DNA of 64,000 nucleotides, taken from NCBI GenBank assembly GCA_003220685.1, contig QHTE01000065.1, positions 25,906-89,905 on the forward strand. Direction: 5' to 3'. The notes below the pieces were generated by a model, which searched no databases, was not told the DNA's origin, and saw only the letters and a list, made by a program, of their open reading frames with translations. The translations under genes were made by a program, and so were the position numbers. Shown piece by piece: positions 9,002-15,222 of the stretch (within the stretch, counting starts at the first letter, position 1; every line of letters starts with the position of its first letter). The stretch is from Candidatus Rokuibacteriota bacterium. GTDB taxonomy: Bacteria; Methylomirabilota; Methylomirabilia; Rokubacteriales; CSP1-6.

Positions 9002-9493
9002 ATGCCGGCCATGATCGAGCAGCTCGGGATCGGCGCTCCGCGGGAAGACGGCGGCTGGCGGCTGCACCGCGTCTGCGCGACCTTCGGGCGCGGTGAAGTG
9101 ACCCTGGTGGTCTCGTATCTGCCCGAGGAGCGGGACGCGCTGCTCGAGCGCGTCGGCCTGGGCGGCCGCGAGCTCGAGACCGCCTCCCGCCTCGGCACGG
9201 TCGATCGGGCACGGCTTGCGATCGCGAGCGCGCTCGTCAGCGCGCCCGGTGTGCTGGTGGTGCGCGAGGTCGATCGGGGGTTCGACGGCACCGAGGCGCT
9301 GAGCCTGCGCTCCGTGCTCCAGTCGCTCGCCCGCCGCGAGCGGCTGGCGGTCCTGGCCGGCGCGGCCACGCCGGCGGCGGCGATCGGATTCGCCGATCGG
9401 CTCGTGGCGATCGCCGACGGCCTCCTGGTCTTCGATGGCCCGCCGACCGACTTCCGCGATCAGCGGGTCGCGTGGCGCTTCGGCACCGCGTAG
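9002..9493 (+). CDS. degenerate ABC-transporter ATPase-like protein without Walker A
   Basis: A protein of about 163 residues that reads like an ABC ATPase with its ATP-binding parts removed. The C-terminal half keeps the register of the signature-to-Walker-B segment: LGTVDRARLAIASALVSAP, then GVLVVREVDRG where LLLDEP is expected. Then comes a D-loop/H-loop-like stretch and FADRLVAIADG. No GxxGxGKS and no Q-loop are present, and the switch His is lost (VLAGAATP). It cannot hydrolyse ATP in the normal way. It follows a Pho box and precedes the phosphate gene block, so a regulatory or structural role in phosphate stress is a guess. Alternative starts are GTG 8993 and ATG 9011. Confidence 0.6.
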   Translation: MPAMIEQLGIGAPREDGGWRLHRVCATFGRGEVTLVVSYLPEERDALLERVGLGGRELETASRLGTVDRARLAIASALVSAPGVLVVREVDRGFDGTEALSLRSVLQSLARRERLAVLAGAATPAAAIGFADRLVAIADGLLVFDGPPTDFRDQRVAWRFGTA

Positions 9494-9523
9494 CCCGCCC
9501 GGCATCTTCCGAGAAGTTTTTAC

Positions 9524-9722
9524 TTATCCCCACTGTCCACAGGGCAACCAACCGTCTATCCCCAGCAACACACTATTTGCGGCCCTGTAATACGAAAGCA
9601 ACAATATATTGGGTACGCTGGGCCATATTGGGTACGCTGGGCCGGTGCTCGCGAGCACGGCCGCTTCGCTTCGGGTTGGTGGTCGTTTTGCAGTGTGGAT
9701 GGCTGTGGATCACTGTGGATAA
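9524..9722. other. cluster of DnaA boxes (candidate replication-origin or DnaA-titration site)
   Basis: Left side: TTATCCCCA (9524-9532), CTGTCCACA (9533-9541) and CTATCCCCA (9556-9564). Right side, opposite orientation: TGTGGATGG (9694-9702), TGTGGATCA (9704-9712) and TGTGGATAA (9714-9722), three boxes exactly 10 bp apart, the last a perfect DnaA box. Between them lies a locally AT-richer stretch (about 9570-9630). The inward-facing arrangement and even spacing are unlike the surrounding DNA. No dnaA, dnaN, parAB or rnpA gene is near, so whether this is oriC is open. Confidence 0.5.
9606..9643. repeat. 19-bp direct repeat, two copies
   Basis: ATATTGGGTACGCTGGGCC occurs twice in perfect tandem (9606-9624 and 9625-9643) inside the DnaA-box cluster. 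It is immediately followed by a perfect 14-bp palindrome, GTGCTCGCGAGCAC (9645-9658). Confidence 0.9.
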
Positions 9723-9740
9723 GCTCCGAACCTCGGCCGC

Positions 9741-10203
9741 ATGATCCGCATGGCCCGACGGGTCGGGCTCGACGGTCTGTCGCTCACCGAGCACTTTCAC
9801 GCGACTGGTGTTTCGCCCGAAGAAGGAGCTCGGGAAATTCCGCACGGACGATCTGCGCCGGCTTCACGCCCTCGAGGTGAACGGCAAGGACTTCGAGACG
9901 GAAGTCATGCTGCTCGCCCAGGCGCGCGCGCTCGGCTTGCCGATCGTCGCCGGCAGCGACGCCCATCACTGGCTCCAGCTCGGGGTGCGCCACACGCTCA
10001 TGCACCTGGACCAGATCCGCATCGCCATTGTGCTGACGACGATCAGAGAGGGCCTGACGGGCTTTGCAACATTCCCCTATACTCCGCTCCGCGTCAGGGG
10101 CGCTAAGTCCCTGAAAACTATTACGAAACTGTTACGAAAATGTTACGGCAGAGTGTTCGACGGCGGTACCCCGCGGCCTGCAGTGTCGACCGCAAGCAGC
10201 TGA
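9741..10203 (+). pseudogene. remnant of a PHP-domain phosphoesterase
   Basis: Two pieces of a PHP-family metal-dependent phosphoesterase lie in different frames. The first (from 9741) has RVGLDGLSLTEHFH. The second (frame of 9808) has FRPKKELG, then LHALEVNGKD and GLPIVAGSDAHHW near the C-terminus. The N-terminal HxH metal motif and roughly 70-100 residues between the two pieces are absent. The protein cannot be functional as written. The DnaA-box cluster abuts its 5' end, and a Pho box lies over its 3' end. Confidence 0.65.
10120..10148 (-). promoter_or_regulatory. Pho box in reverse orientation before the amphi-Trp genes
   Basis: On the minus strand three units, CCGTAAC (10148-10142), TCGTAAC (10137-10131) and TCGTAAT (10126-10120), are spaced exactly 11 bp with 4-bp gaps. 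These are the best-matching units in the window. The only downstream intact genes are on the plus strand (from 10218), so the site would work in reversed orientation, or it belonged to a gene now lost. Confidence 0.65.
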
Positions 10204-10217
10204 TCTGCCGGTAACAG

Positions 10218-10628
10218 ATGCCCCGGGTTGCGACGGGCCGGGGCGCCATCGTAGCGAAGCCGCTCGCAGTGCGTCAGTCGCGCACCGCCGGCCCCAAGGC
10301 CGTGGCGGTCGCGCCGGAGACGCCGCTGGCGCAGCCGGCTCAGAGGGAACAGCAGGTGAGTGCCGCGATTCCGGCGAAGTTCCACGCGCGCGCGCGCCGG
10401 GACGCGGCCGCGTTCTATCTCACGCAGCTGGCCAAAGGCGTCCTGGCGGGCGAGCTCGCGATCGCGGTCGGAGAGCAGCACATTCAGCTCGCGACGTCCG
10501 AGTTCGTGATTCTCAAGATCGAGGCCAAGCAGAGGAAGCGTGCGAACCACGTCAGCGTGAAGCTTCGATGGCCGAGACGTCCATTGATCCGGATCGCGAC
10601 GGCCGGAGGGAATCGTGATGGGAGATAG
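10218..10628 (+). CDS. amphi-Trp domain protein 1
   Basis: Small protein of 136 residues. The first 60 are Ala/Pro/Gln-rich and variable. The rest (AAFYLTQLAKGVLAGELAIAVG, then VILKIEAK, then VSVKLRWPRR) matches the two following proteins in order and spacing, ending with the conserved Trp. This is the amphi-Trp domain known from TIGRFAM/NCBIfam, whose function is not known. The true start may be the GTG at 10353 if the N-terminal extension is not translated. The 3' end overlaps the next gene. Confidence 0.65.
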   Translation: MPRVATGRGAIVAKPLAVRQSRTAGPKAVAVAPETPLAQPAQREQQVSAAIPAKFHARARRDAAAFYLTQLAKGVLAGELAIAVGEQHIQLATSEFVILKIEAKQRKRANHVSVKLRWPRRPLIRIATAGGNRDGR

Positions 10629-10869
10629 CGGGGAGTTCGAGTTCGAGGGAGCCGCAACGCCCTCCGAAGCCGCGGATGCGCTGAATCGCATCGCGGACGG
10701 GATCCGGGCACGCTCGCTGTCGCTCTCGATGGGCGAGGAGGAGATCACCGTCTATCCCGACGGCGACCTCGCGATGGAGATCGAGGCCAGCGAGAAGAAG
10801 GGGAAGGCGAAGATCGAGATCGCCATCGCCTGGAAGCGCGCCAAGAGCGACGACGACGACGAGGACTAG
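10618..10869 (+). CDS. amphi-Trp domain protein 2
   Basis: 83 residues comprising nearly only the domain: ALNRIADGIRARSLSLSMGEEEI, then DLAMEIEASEKKGKAKIEIAIAW, with the conserved Trp before an acidic tail (KSDDDDED). ATG 10618 has GGAGGG at 10605-10610; GTG 10615 is the alternative. It overlaps the previous gene by about 11 bp, a sign of coupled translation. It is the second of three tandem paralogues. Confidence 0.75.
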   Translation: MGDSGEFEFEGAATPSEAADALNRIADGIRARSLSLSMGEEEITVYPDGDLAMEIEASEKKGKAKIEIAIAWKRAKSDDDDED

Positions 10870-10889
10870 AGGCCGAAAGGGGCCCACGA

Positions 10890-11171
10890 ATGGCAAAGAA
10901 CAGTGTTCAGTTCGCCCGGATCGCGTCGCCCGAGGAAATCGCGGAATATCTCACGTCGCTGGCCGTCGGGCTCAAGCGCGGTGAGATCAGCCTCGAATCG
11001 GGCGAGCGCTCGCTCCATCTTTCTCCTGCCAGCGACGTCAAGCTCGAGCTGAAGGCGGGACAGAAGGAGCACAAGGGACGTATCGAGCTCGAGATCGGCT
11101 GGACGCGCTCGACGGCGGCGAAGACGTCGGAGCTCCGCGTCGCCGTCGGGCCCCGTCCCGGTCGCGCGTAA
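10890..11171 (+). CDS. amphi-Trp domain protein 3
   Basis: 93 residues with the canonical domain: IAEYLTSLAVGLKRGEISLESG, then DVKLELKAG and GRIELEIGWTRS. The alternating hydrophobic/charged strands and terminal Trp are as in the two preceding proteins. AAAGGGG about 7 bp before ATG 10890 serves as ribosome site. The gene lies 51 bp before the PhoU-phosphotransferase gene, in the order seen for GAK-type clusters. Confidence 0.78.
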   Translation: MAKNSVQFARIASPEEIAEYLTSLAVGLKRGEISLESGERSLHLSPASDVKLELKAGQKEHKGRIELEIGWTRSTAAKTSELRVAVGPRPGRA

Positions 11172-11222
11172 CCGCTTCCGCTCCCGCTCACGACCGGGAT
11201 TCCGGATCGGACGCAGAGATCC

Positions 11223-12596
11223 GTGACTAGCGTCCTGCGCGAAGACCTGGGCCAGGACCTCGCCATGATGGCGCGGCTCGTCCAGTCGCAGCTCATCCGC
11301 GGCATGACGGCCTTCTTCCAGCGCGACGCGCGGCTGGCGGAGCAGGTCACGCAGAAGGACGACCAGGTCGACAACCTGCTCGGCCTCATCGAGGTGAAGT
11401 GCTTCGAGCGCATCGCCGGCGATGAGCCCAACGGCGTCCGCTCGCGCCAGCTCCGCGGCGTCTTCCGCGTGGCCCTGAACCTCGAGAAGCTCGGCGACTA
11501 CGCCGTCAACATCGCCGAGCAGGCGGTCCACGTCTCCCGCCTCAAGGCCCGCCCGATCCCGTTCGACCTGGCCGGACCGGCGCGCGTCGCGCTCGCCGCG
11601 CTCGACGAGGTCATCACCGCGTTCACCGACGCGAGCGCCGACCTGGCCAAGCACGCCTGCCGCTGCGAGCTCGACCTCGACCGCCAGTATCGCGAGGCGT
11701 TGCAGGAGACGTTCCGTCGCCTCGGCCAGCCGCACCCGGATCCGGCGTTCGTCATCACCAACCTGTTCGTCGCGAAGTTCCTCGAGCGCATCGGCGACTC
11801 CATCCTGAACATCGGCGAGACGACGCTCTTCATCCTGACCGGCGAGCGGCTCAAGCTGCACCAGTATCTCCACCTGGAGCAGGTGGCCGGCACCGTCGCG
11901 CCGCACGCCGAGGGCGCCCTCGACTTCCGCCAGATCTGGGGCGGCATCAGCGGCGCGCGCGTCGGGATGGTCGCGGTCGGCCAGAGCGAGCCCTTGATCT
12001 GGAAGGAGGGCGACGAGCGGAAGATCGACGAGGAGATCCGAGAGATGGAAGCGTGGAACCGGATCGTCCCCGGCCTCGTCCCCGACGTGAAGGCCCGCCA
12101 CCGCGAGGACGGCCGGCTCTCCTTCCTCGGCCAGTTCCTGCGCGGCAGCCTGCTGCGCGACGTCTACATCACGCGCGGCTGGGAGGAGAAGGTCCGCGCC
12201 ACCCGGCGCCTGCTCGAGACCGTCCGCGACATCTGGTCGGCGACGCTCGTGAAGGAAGCACCCCGGATCGACTATGCGCGCCAGATCCGGGATCGGCTGC
12301 CCGAGCTCTTCGCGCTCCATCCCAAGCTCGAGTCGTTGCGCGGCGGCGAGAGCCGGGTGTTCGGGATCGCCCACGGCTCGCTCGCCGACCTGCTCGAGCG
12401 CGCCGCCGACCTCGAAGCCTCGCTGGCGCCCCCGGTGTCGGTCAGGCTGCACGGCGACTTCAACGCCAACAACATCGTCTACGACCCCGAGCAGGATCGC
12501 GTGCACTTCATCGACGTCCACCGCAGCGGGCACGGCGACTATCTGCAAGACATCGGCGTGCTGGCCACCTCGAGGCCTCGGGCGTTCCGGTGCTGA
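11223..12596 (+). CDS. PhoU domain fused to an APH-type phosphotransferase, C-terminus clipped
   Basis: Residues 1-215 form a PhoU-type helical bundle with the repeated E/D-rich helices (FRVALNLEKLGDYAVNIAEQ, FVAKFLERIGDSILNIGE). After a linker, residues about 240-445 form an aminoglycoside-phosphotransferase-fold domain with the catalytic HGDFNANN (His410, Asp412) and the metal-binding Asp in VHFIDVHRSG. The family sequence ends abruptly at DYLQDIGVL and the frame then runs eight odd residues to a stop. The next gene's family similarity begins in another frame within 15 bp. So the C-terminal part of the kinase appears deleted (or lost in assembly). The fusion suggests phosphate sensing tied to phosphorylation of a small molecule. 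Confidence 0.78.
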   Translation: MTSVLREDLGQDLAMMARLVQSQLIRGMTAFFQRDARLAEQVTQKDDQVDNLLGLIEVKCFERIAGDEPNGVRSRQLRGVFRVALNLEKLGDYAVNIAEQAVHVSRLKARPIPFDLAGPARVALAALDEVITAFTDASADLAKHACRCELDLDRQYREALQETFRRLGQPHPDPAFVITNLFVAKFLERIGDSILNIGETTLFILTGERLKLHQYLHLEQVAGTVAPHAEGALDFRQIWGGISGARVGMVAVGQSEPLIWKEGDERKIDEEIREMEAWNRIVPGLVPDVKARHREDGRLSFLGQFLRGSLLRDVYITRGWEEKVRATRRLLETVRDIWSATLVKEAPRIDYARQIRDRLPELFALHPKLESLRGGESRVFGIAHGSLADLLERAADLEASLAPPVSVRLHGDFNANNIVYDPEQDRVHFIDVHRSGHGDYLQDIGVLATSRPRAFRC

Positions 12597-13216
12597 GCAG
12601 TCCGGACCGTCTGCACGTCGCCGTGAACCGCTACCGGATGACGTGCGAGCTCGTCCGCGCGGGCCTGCCGGTGCCGCCGACCACGATCACCGAGGACCTC
12701 CACGAGGCCGCCGACGCCGTCGGGCGCTTCGGCACCGCCGTGCTCAAGCCGCTCTTCACCTCGAAGGGCCGCGGGATGCGGCGGCTCGAGCCGACACGCG
12801 ACCTCCGGGGCGAGCTCGAGTCGCACCGCGACGGCGGGCTCGGCCCCTTCTATCTCCAGCGGTTCGTGAAGCACCCGGGTCGGGACCTCGGCGTGGCCGT
12901 GCTCGACGGCCGGTGCATCGGCGCCTACTGGCGCGTCGCGGGCGCCGAGCAGTGGATGACGACGATCCTCTCCGGCGGCCGCTACGAGAAGGCGGAGATC
13001 GCGCCGGAGACGGCGGCGATGGCGGCGGCGGCCGCGCGCCACTTCGGCCTTGTCTTCACGGGCGTGGATCTCATCGAGGGCTCGGACGGACGCTTCAGCG
13101 TCCTCGAGGTGAGCGCGTTCGGCGGATTCCGCGGGCTGCTGAACGGCTGCGGCGTCGACGCAGCGCCGATGCTCGCCGAGGTGGTGCTCCGACGATTCCG
13201 CGAGGCGCGGGCATGA
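12590..13216 (+). CDS. ATP-grasp protein (GAK-type), N-terminus missing
   Basis: About 208 residues of a RimK-like ATP-grasp ligase: SSPDRLHVAVNRYRMTCELV, GLPVPPTTIT, VLKPLFTSKGRGM (ATP-binding loop), FYLQRFVKHPGRD, and the metal-binding end VLEVSAFGGFRG. GAK-type ATP-grasp proteins are about 300 residues. Here family similarity starts at LEASGVPV, upstream of the GTG at 12590, and the preceding N-terminal domain of roughly 90 residues is gone at the same junction that clips the upstream phosphotransferase. It ends in ATGA overlap with the HprK-related gene. ATP-grasp enzymes make amide or ester bonds; the substrate here is unknown. Confidence 0.72.
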   Translation: MLSSPDRLHVAVNRYRMTCELVRAGLPVPPTTITEDLHEAADAVGRFGTAVLKPLFTSKGRGMRRLEPTRDLRGELESHRDGGLGPFYLQRFVKHPGRDLGVAVLDGRCIGAYWRVAGAEQWMTTILSGGRYEKAEIAPETAAMAAAAARHFGLVFTGVDLIEGSDGRFSVLEVSAFGGFRGLLNGCGVDAAPMLAEVVLRRFREARA

Positions 13217-14265
13217 CGCCCGAGACGCGCGTGAAGGAGCTCGACACTCCCCACCGCCTTGCGCTCCGTTTCGCCGACGTGCCGATCGGGGTGCGGACCA
13301 ACGATCCCGAGATCCGGGCGCGCCTGGCGTCGTACTTCCGACCATATGTAATAGGCGGACCATCTCGGCCCCTGGCCGAGGTCGCTCTCATCCAGGGCGC
13401 GCTGCCCGTCTCGGATGACTTCGTCGACGTCCCCCGGGACGGCGGCCGCCGGCCGAAGGAGGCGACCAGAGAGGTCGCCGGCGGACGCCTGGTCATCAAG
13501 CGGGCGACCGGAGTCTTCATCGGGCTCTGGGCGGGAGGCGCGTTCGCGGTGGGCGACCTCCGCACGCACCTGAATCAGGGCATCAATCTCGTCAACAACT
13601 GCTACGCCAAGGTCGTGCTCCGCCGCGGCCACGTGCTGCTCCACGCCTCAGCGGTCACGCGCAAGGACCGCACCGCCGTGCTCGCGGGCCCGCCCGGGGC
13701 GGGGAAATCCACCTCGGCGCTCCATCTCGTCGAGGCCGGCTTTCGCTGCCTGTCCAACGACCGCGTCCTCGCCAAGCCGCTGCCCGACATGGTCGAGGCG
13801 CTAGGCTATCCCAAGCAGCCACGCGTGAACCCGGGCACGCTCCTCGGCCATCCGCGGCTCTCGACCCTGCTCGATCCGGCCGACCGCGACGCGCTGAGCG
13901 CGCTGCCGGCGCGCGAGCTCTGGGATTTCGAGCGCAAGTCTGACGTGGACCTGGACCGTATCTACGGGGACGGCACGGTCGAGCTCAGGGGACGCATGGA
14001 GGCTCTGGTCCTCTTGAAATGGCGCCGGGACGGCCGGGGCCTCGACGTCCGCCGTCTGTCGGTCGACGAGGCTCTCGCGGCGCTGCCGCTCGTCTACAAG
14101 AACCTCGGTGCCTTCGACCTCGACCGTACCCCTGGCTCCGGCATCACCGATGCGGAGCGCAAGTGCTACCGCGAGCTCTTCGCTCGGGTCACGGTGGCCG
14201 AGGTCACGGGTCGCGTCGATTTCTCGGGGCTCGTCCCCGTCATCGACCAGCTGCTGTCGAGATAG
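13213..14265 (+). CDS. HprK-related kinase B
   Basis: 350-residue relative of HPr kinase/phosphorylase. The P-loop GPPGAGKST is at residues 159-167, preceded by HVLLHASAV. It is followed by RCLSNDRVLAK, where HprK has its catalytic Asp, and later by LVLLKW. HPr kinase phosphorylates HPr on serine, but no HPr or PTS gene is near and this branch is known only by genome context with amphi-Trp and ATP-grasp proteins. It overlaps the ATP-grasp gene by 4 bp (ATGA), so the two are translated together. A Pho box follows 25 bp after the stop. Confidence 0.82.
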   Translation: MTPETRVKELDTPHRLALRFADVPIGVRTNDPEIRARLASYFRPYVIGGPSRPLAEVALIQGALPVSDDFVDVPRDGGRRPKEATREVAGGRLVIKRATGVFIGLWAGGAFAVGDLRTHLNQGINLVNNCYAKVVLRRGHVLLHASAVTRKDRTAVLAGPPGAGKSTSALHLVEAGFRCLSNDRVLAKPLPDMVEALGYPKQPRVNPGTLLGHPRLSTLLDPADRDALSALPARELWDFERKSDVDLDRIYGDGTVELRGRMEALVLLKWRRDGRGLDVRRLSVDEALAALPLVYKNLGAFDLDRTPGSGITDAERKCYRELFARVTVAEVTGRVDFSGLVPVIDQLLSR

Positions 14266-14289
14266 GATCGCCCCGGCCGGCTCTGGCCC

Positions 14290-14329
14290 ATGTCACCCAA
14301 GATTTACCCGACCGTCATCGTCCCGTAAC
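14290..14329 (+). promoter_or_regulatory. Pho box upstream of phoB (four half-sites)
   Basis: Four 7-bp units at exact 11-bp spacing: ATGTCAC (14290-14296), GATTTAC (14301-14307), CCGTCAT (14312-14318) and CCGTAAC (14323-14329). This equals two adjacent PhoB-dimer sites. It ends about 50 bp before the phoB start and implies autoregulation. Confidence 0.75.
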
Positions 14330-14380
14330 CCGCCCGCGTCAACACTCCTGCTCGGGATGGGCGCCCCACGGGAGGCCAAC

Positions 14381-15139
14381 ATGATGACCACGGATCGGCG
14401 CCGGGCTCTGCCGGGGGCCGGTCAGCCAGGCCGTCCGCGTCTGGGACGGGTGCTCCTCGTCGAGGACGAGCAGGACGTTGCCGAGTTGATTCGCTACAAC
14501 CTCACGAAAGAGGGCTACGACGTGATCCTGAGCGCCAACGGAAACGAGGCGCTCCGGCTCGCCCGCGAGCACCGGCCGGACGTGCTCCTGCTCGACATCA
14601 TGGTTCCCCAGCTCAATGGCTGGGAGGTATGCCGGCGGCTGAAGAAGGATCCCGATCTGTCGCAGATCCCCGTGATCATGGTCAGTGGGCGCGTGGAGGA
14701 GGGCGACAAGGTCCTCGGCTTCGAGGTCGGAGCCGACGATTACGTGACCAAGCCGTTCTCGCCCCGCGAGCTGATCGCGCGGATCCGCGCCGTGCTCCGC
14801 CGAGGCCGGCCGGCCGACGCCAAGGAAAAGAAGGCCAGCCTCAAGGCCGGCGATCTGGAGATCGACCGCTACCGGTTCGAGGTCCGGATGAAGGGGCGCC
14901 AGGTCGAGCTGACGCCGAAAGAGTTCGAGCTCCTGGCCACCCTGGTCGGGACTCCCGGTCGCGTGTTCGGGCGCGAGGAGCTGCTGGACATAGTCTGGGG
15001 CCGCGACGGCTTCGTGGAGCCCCGGACGGTGGACGTTCACGTGGCTCGGCTGCGGGGAAAGTTCGCCGCCGCGAAGCTCGAGGAGCCTGGAATCGAGACC
15101 GTGAGAGGGGTCGGCTACCGCTTCAAGGACAAGCCGTAG
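14381..15139 (+). CDS. phoB: phosphate regulon response regulator PhoB
   Basis: OmpR/PhoB-family regulator of 252 residues. The receiver domain (about 23-140) has the acidic pair in LLVEDEQD, phospho-acceptor Asp72 in LLLDIMVPQ, Thr/Ser in MVSG and Lys in VTKPFSP. The winged-helix DNA-binding domain (about 150-250) has VELTPKEFELL and TVDVHVARLRGK. ATG 14381 has GGGAGG at about 14369-14374; ATG 14357 would add eight residues. Preceded by a Pho box and followed by pstS, it is the obvious activator of this regulon. No PhoR kinase gene accompanies it. Confidence 0.85.
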   Translation: MMTTDRRRALPGAGQPGRPRLGRVLLVEDEQDVAELIRYNLTKEGYDVILSANGNEALRLAREHRPDVLLLDIMVPQLNGWEVCRRLKKDPDLSQIPVIMVSGRVEEGDKVLGFEVGADDYVTKPFSPRELIARIRAVLRRGRPADAKEKKASLKAGDLEIDRYRFEVRMKGRQVELTPKEFELLATLVGTPGRVFGREELLDIVWGRDGFVEPRTVDVHVARLRGKFAAAKLEEPGIETVRGVGYRFKDKP

Positions 15140-15142
15140 CGC

Positions 15143-15195
15143 GTGTCGCAGATTCGTAACAGCACCGAAACTTTCGCGCAACACCGTACTGTAAC
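15143..15195 (+). promoter_or_regulatory. Pho box array upstream of pstS
   Basis: Direct repeats at 11-bp spacing: GTGTCGC (15143-15149), TCGTAAC (15154-15160), CCGAAAC (15165-15171) and GCGCAAC (15176-15182), then CTGTAAC (15189-15195, 13 bp on). A -10-like CATAGAT follows at once. The pstS ribosome site and ATG are 15-28 bp further on. Confidence 0.75.
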
Positions 15196-15222
15196 CATAG
15201 ATACGACTGAGGAGGAGAGTGG

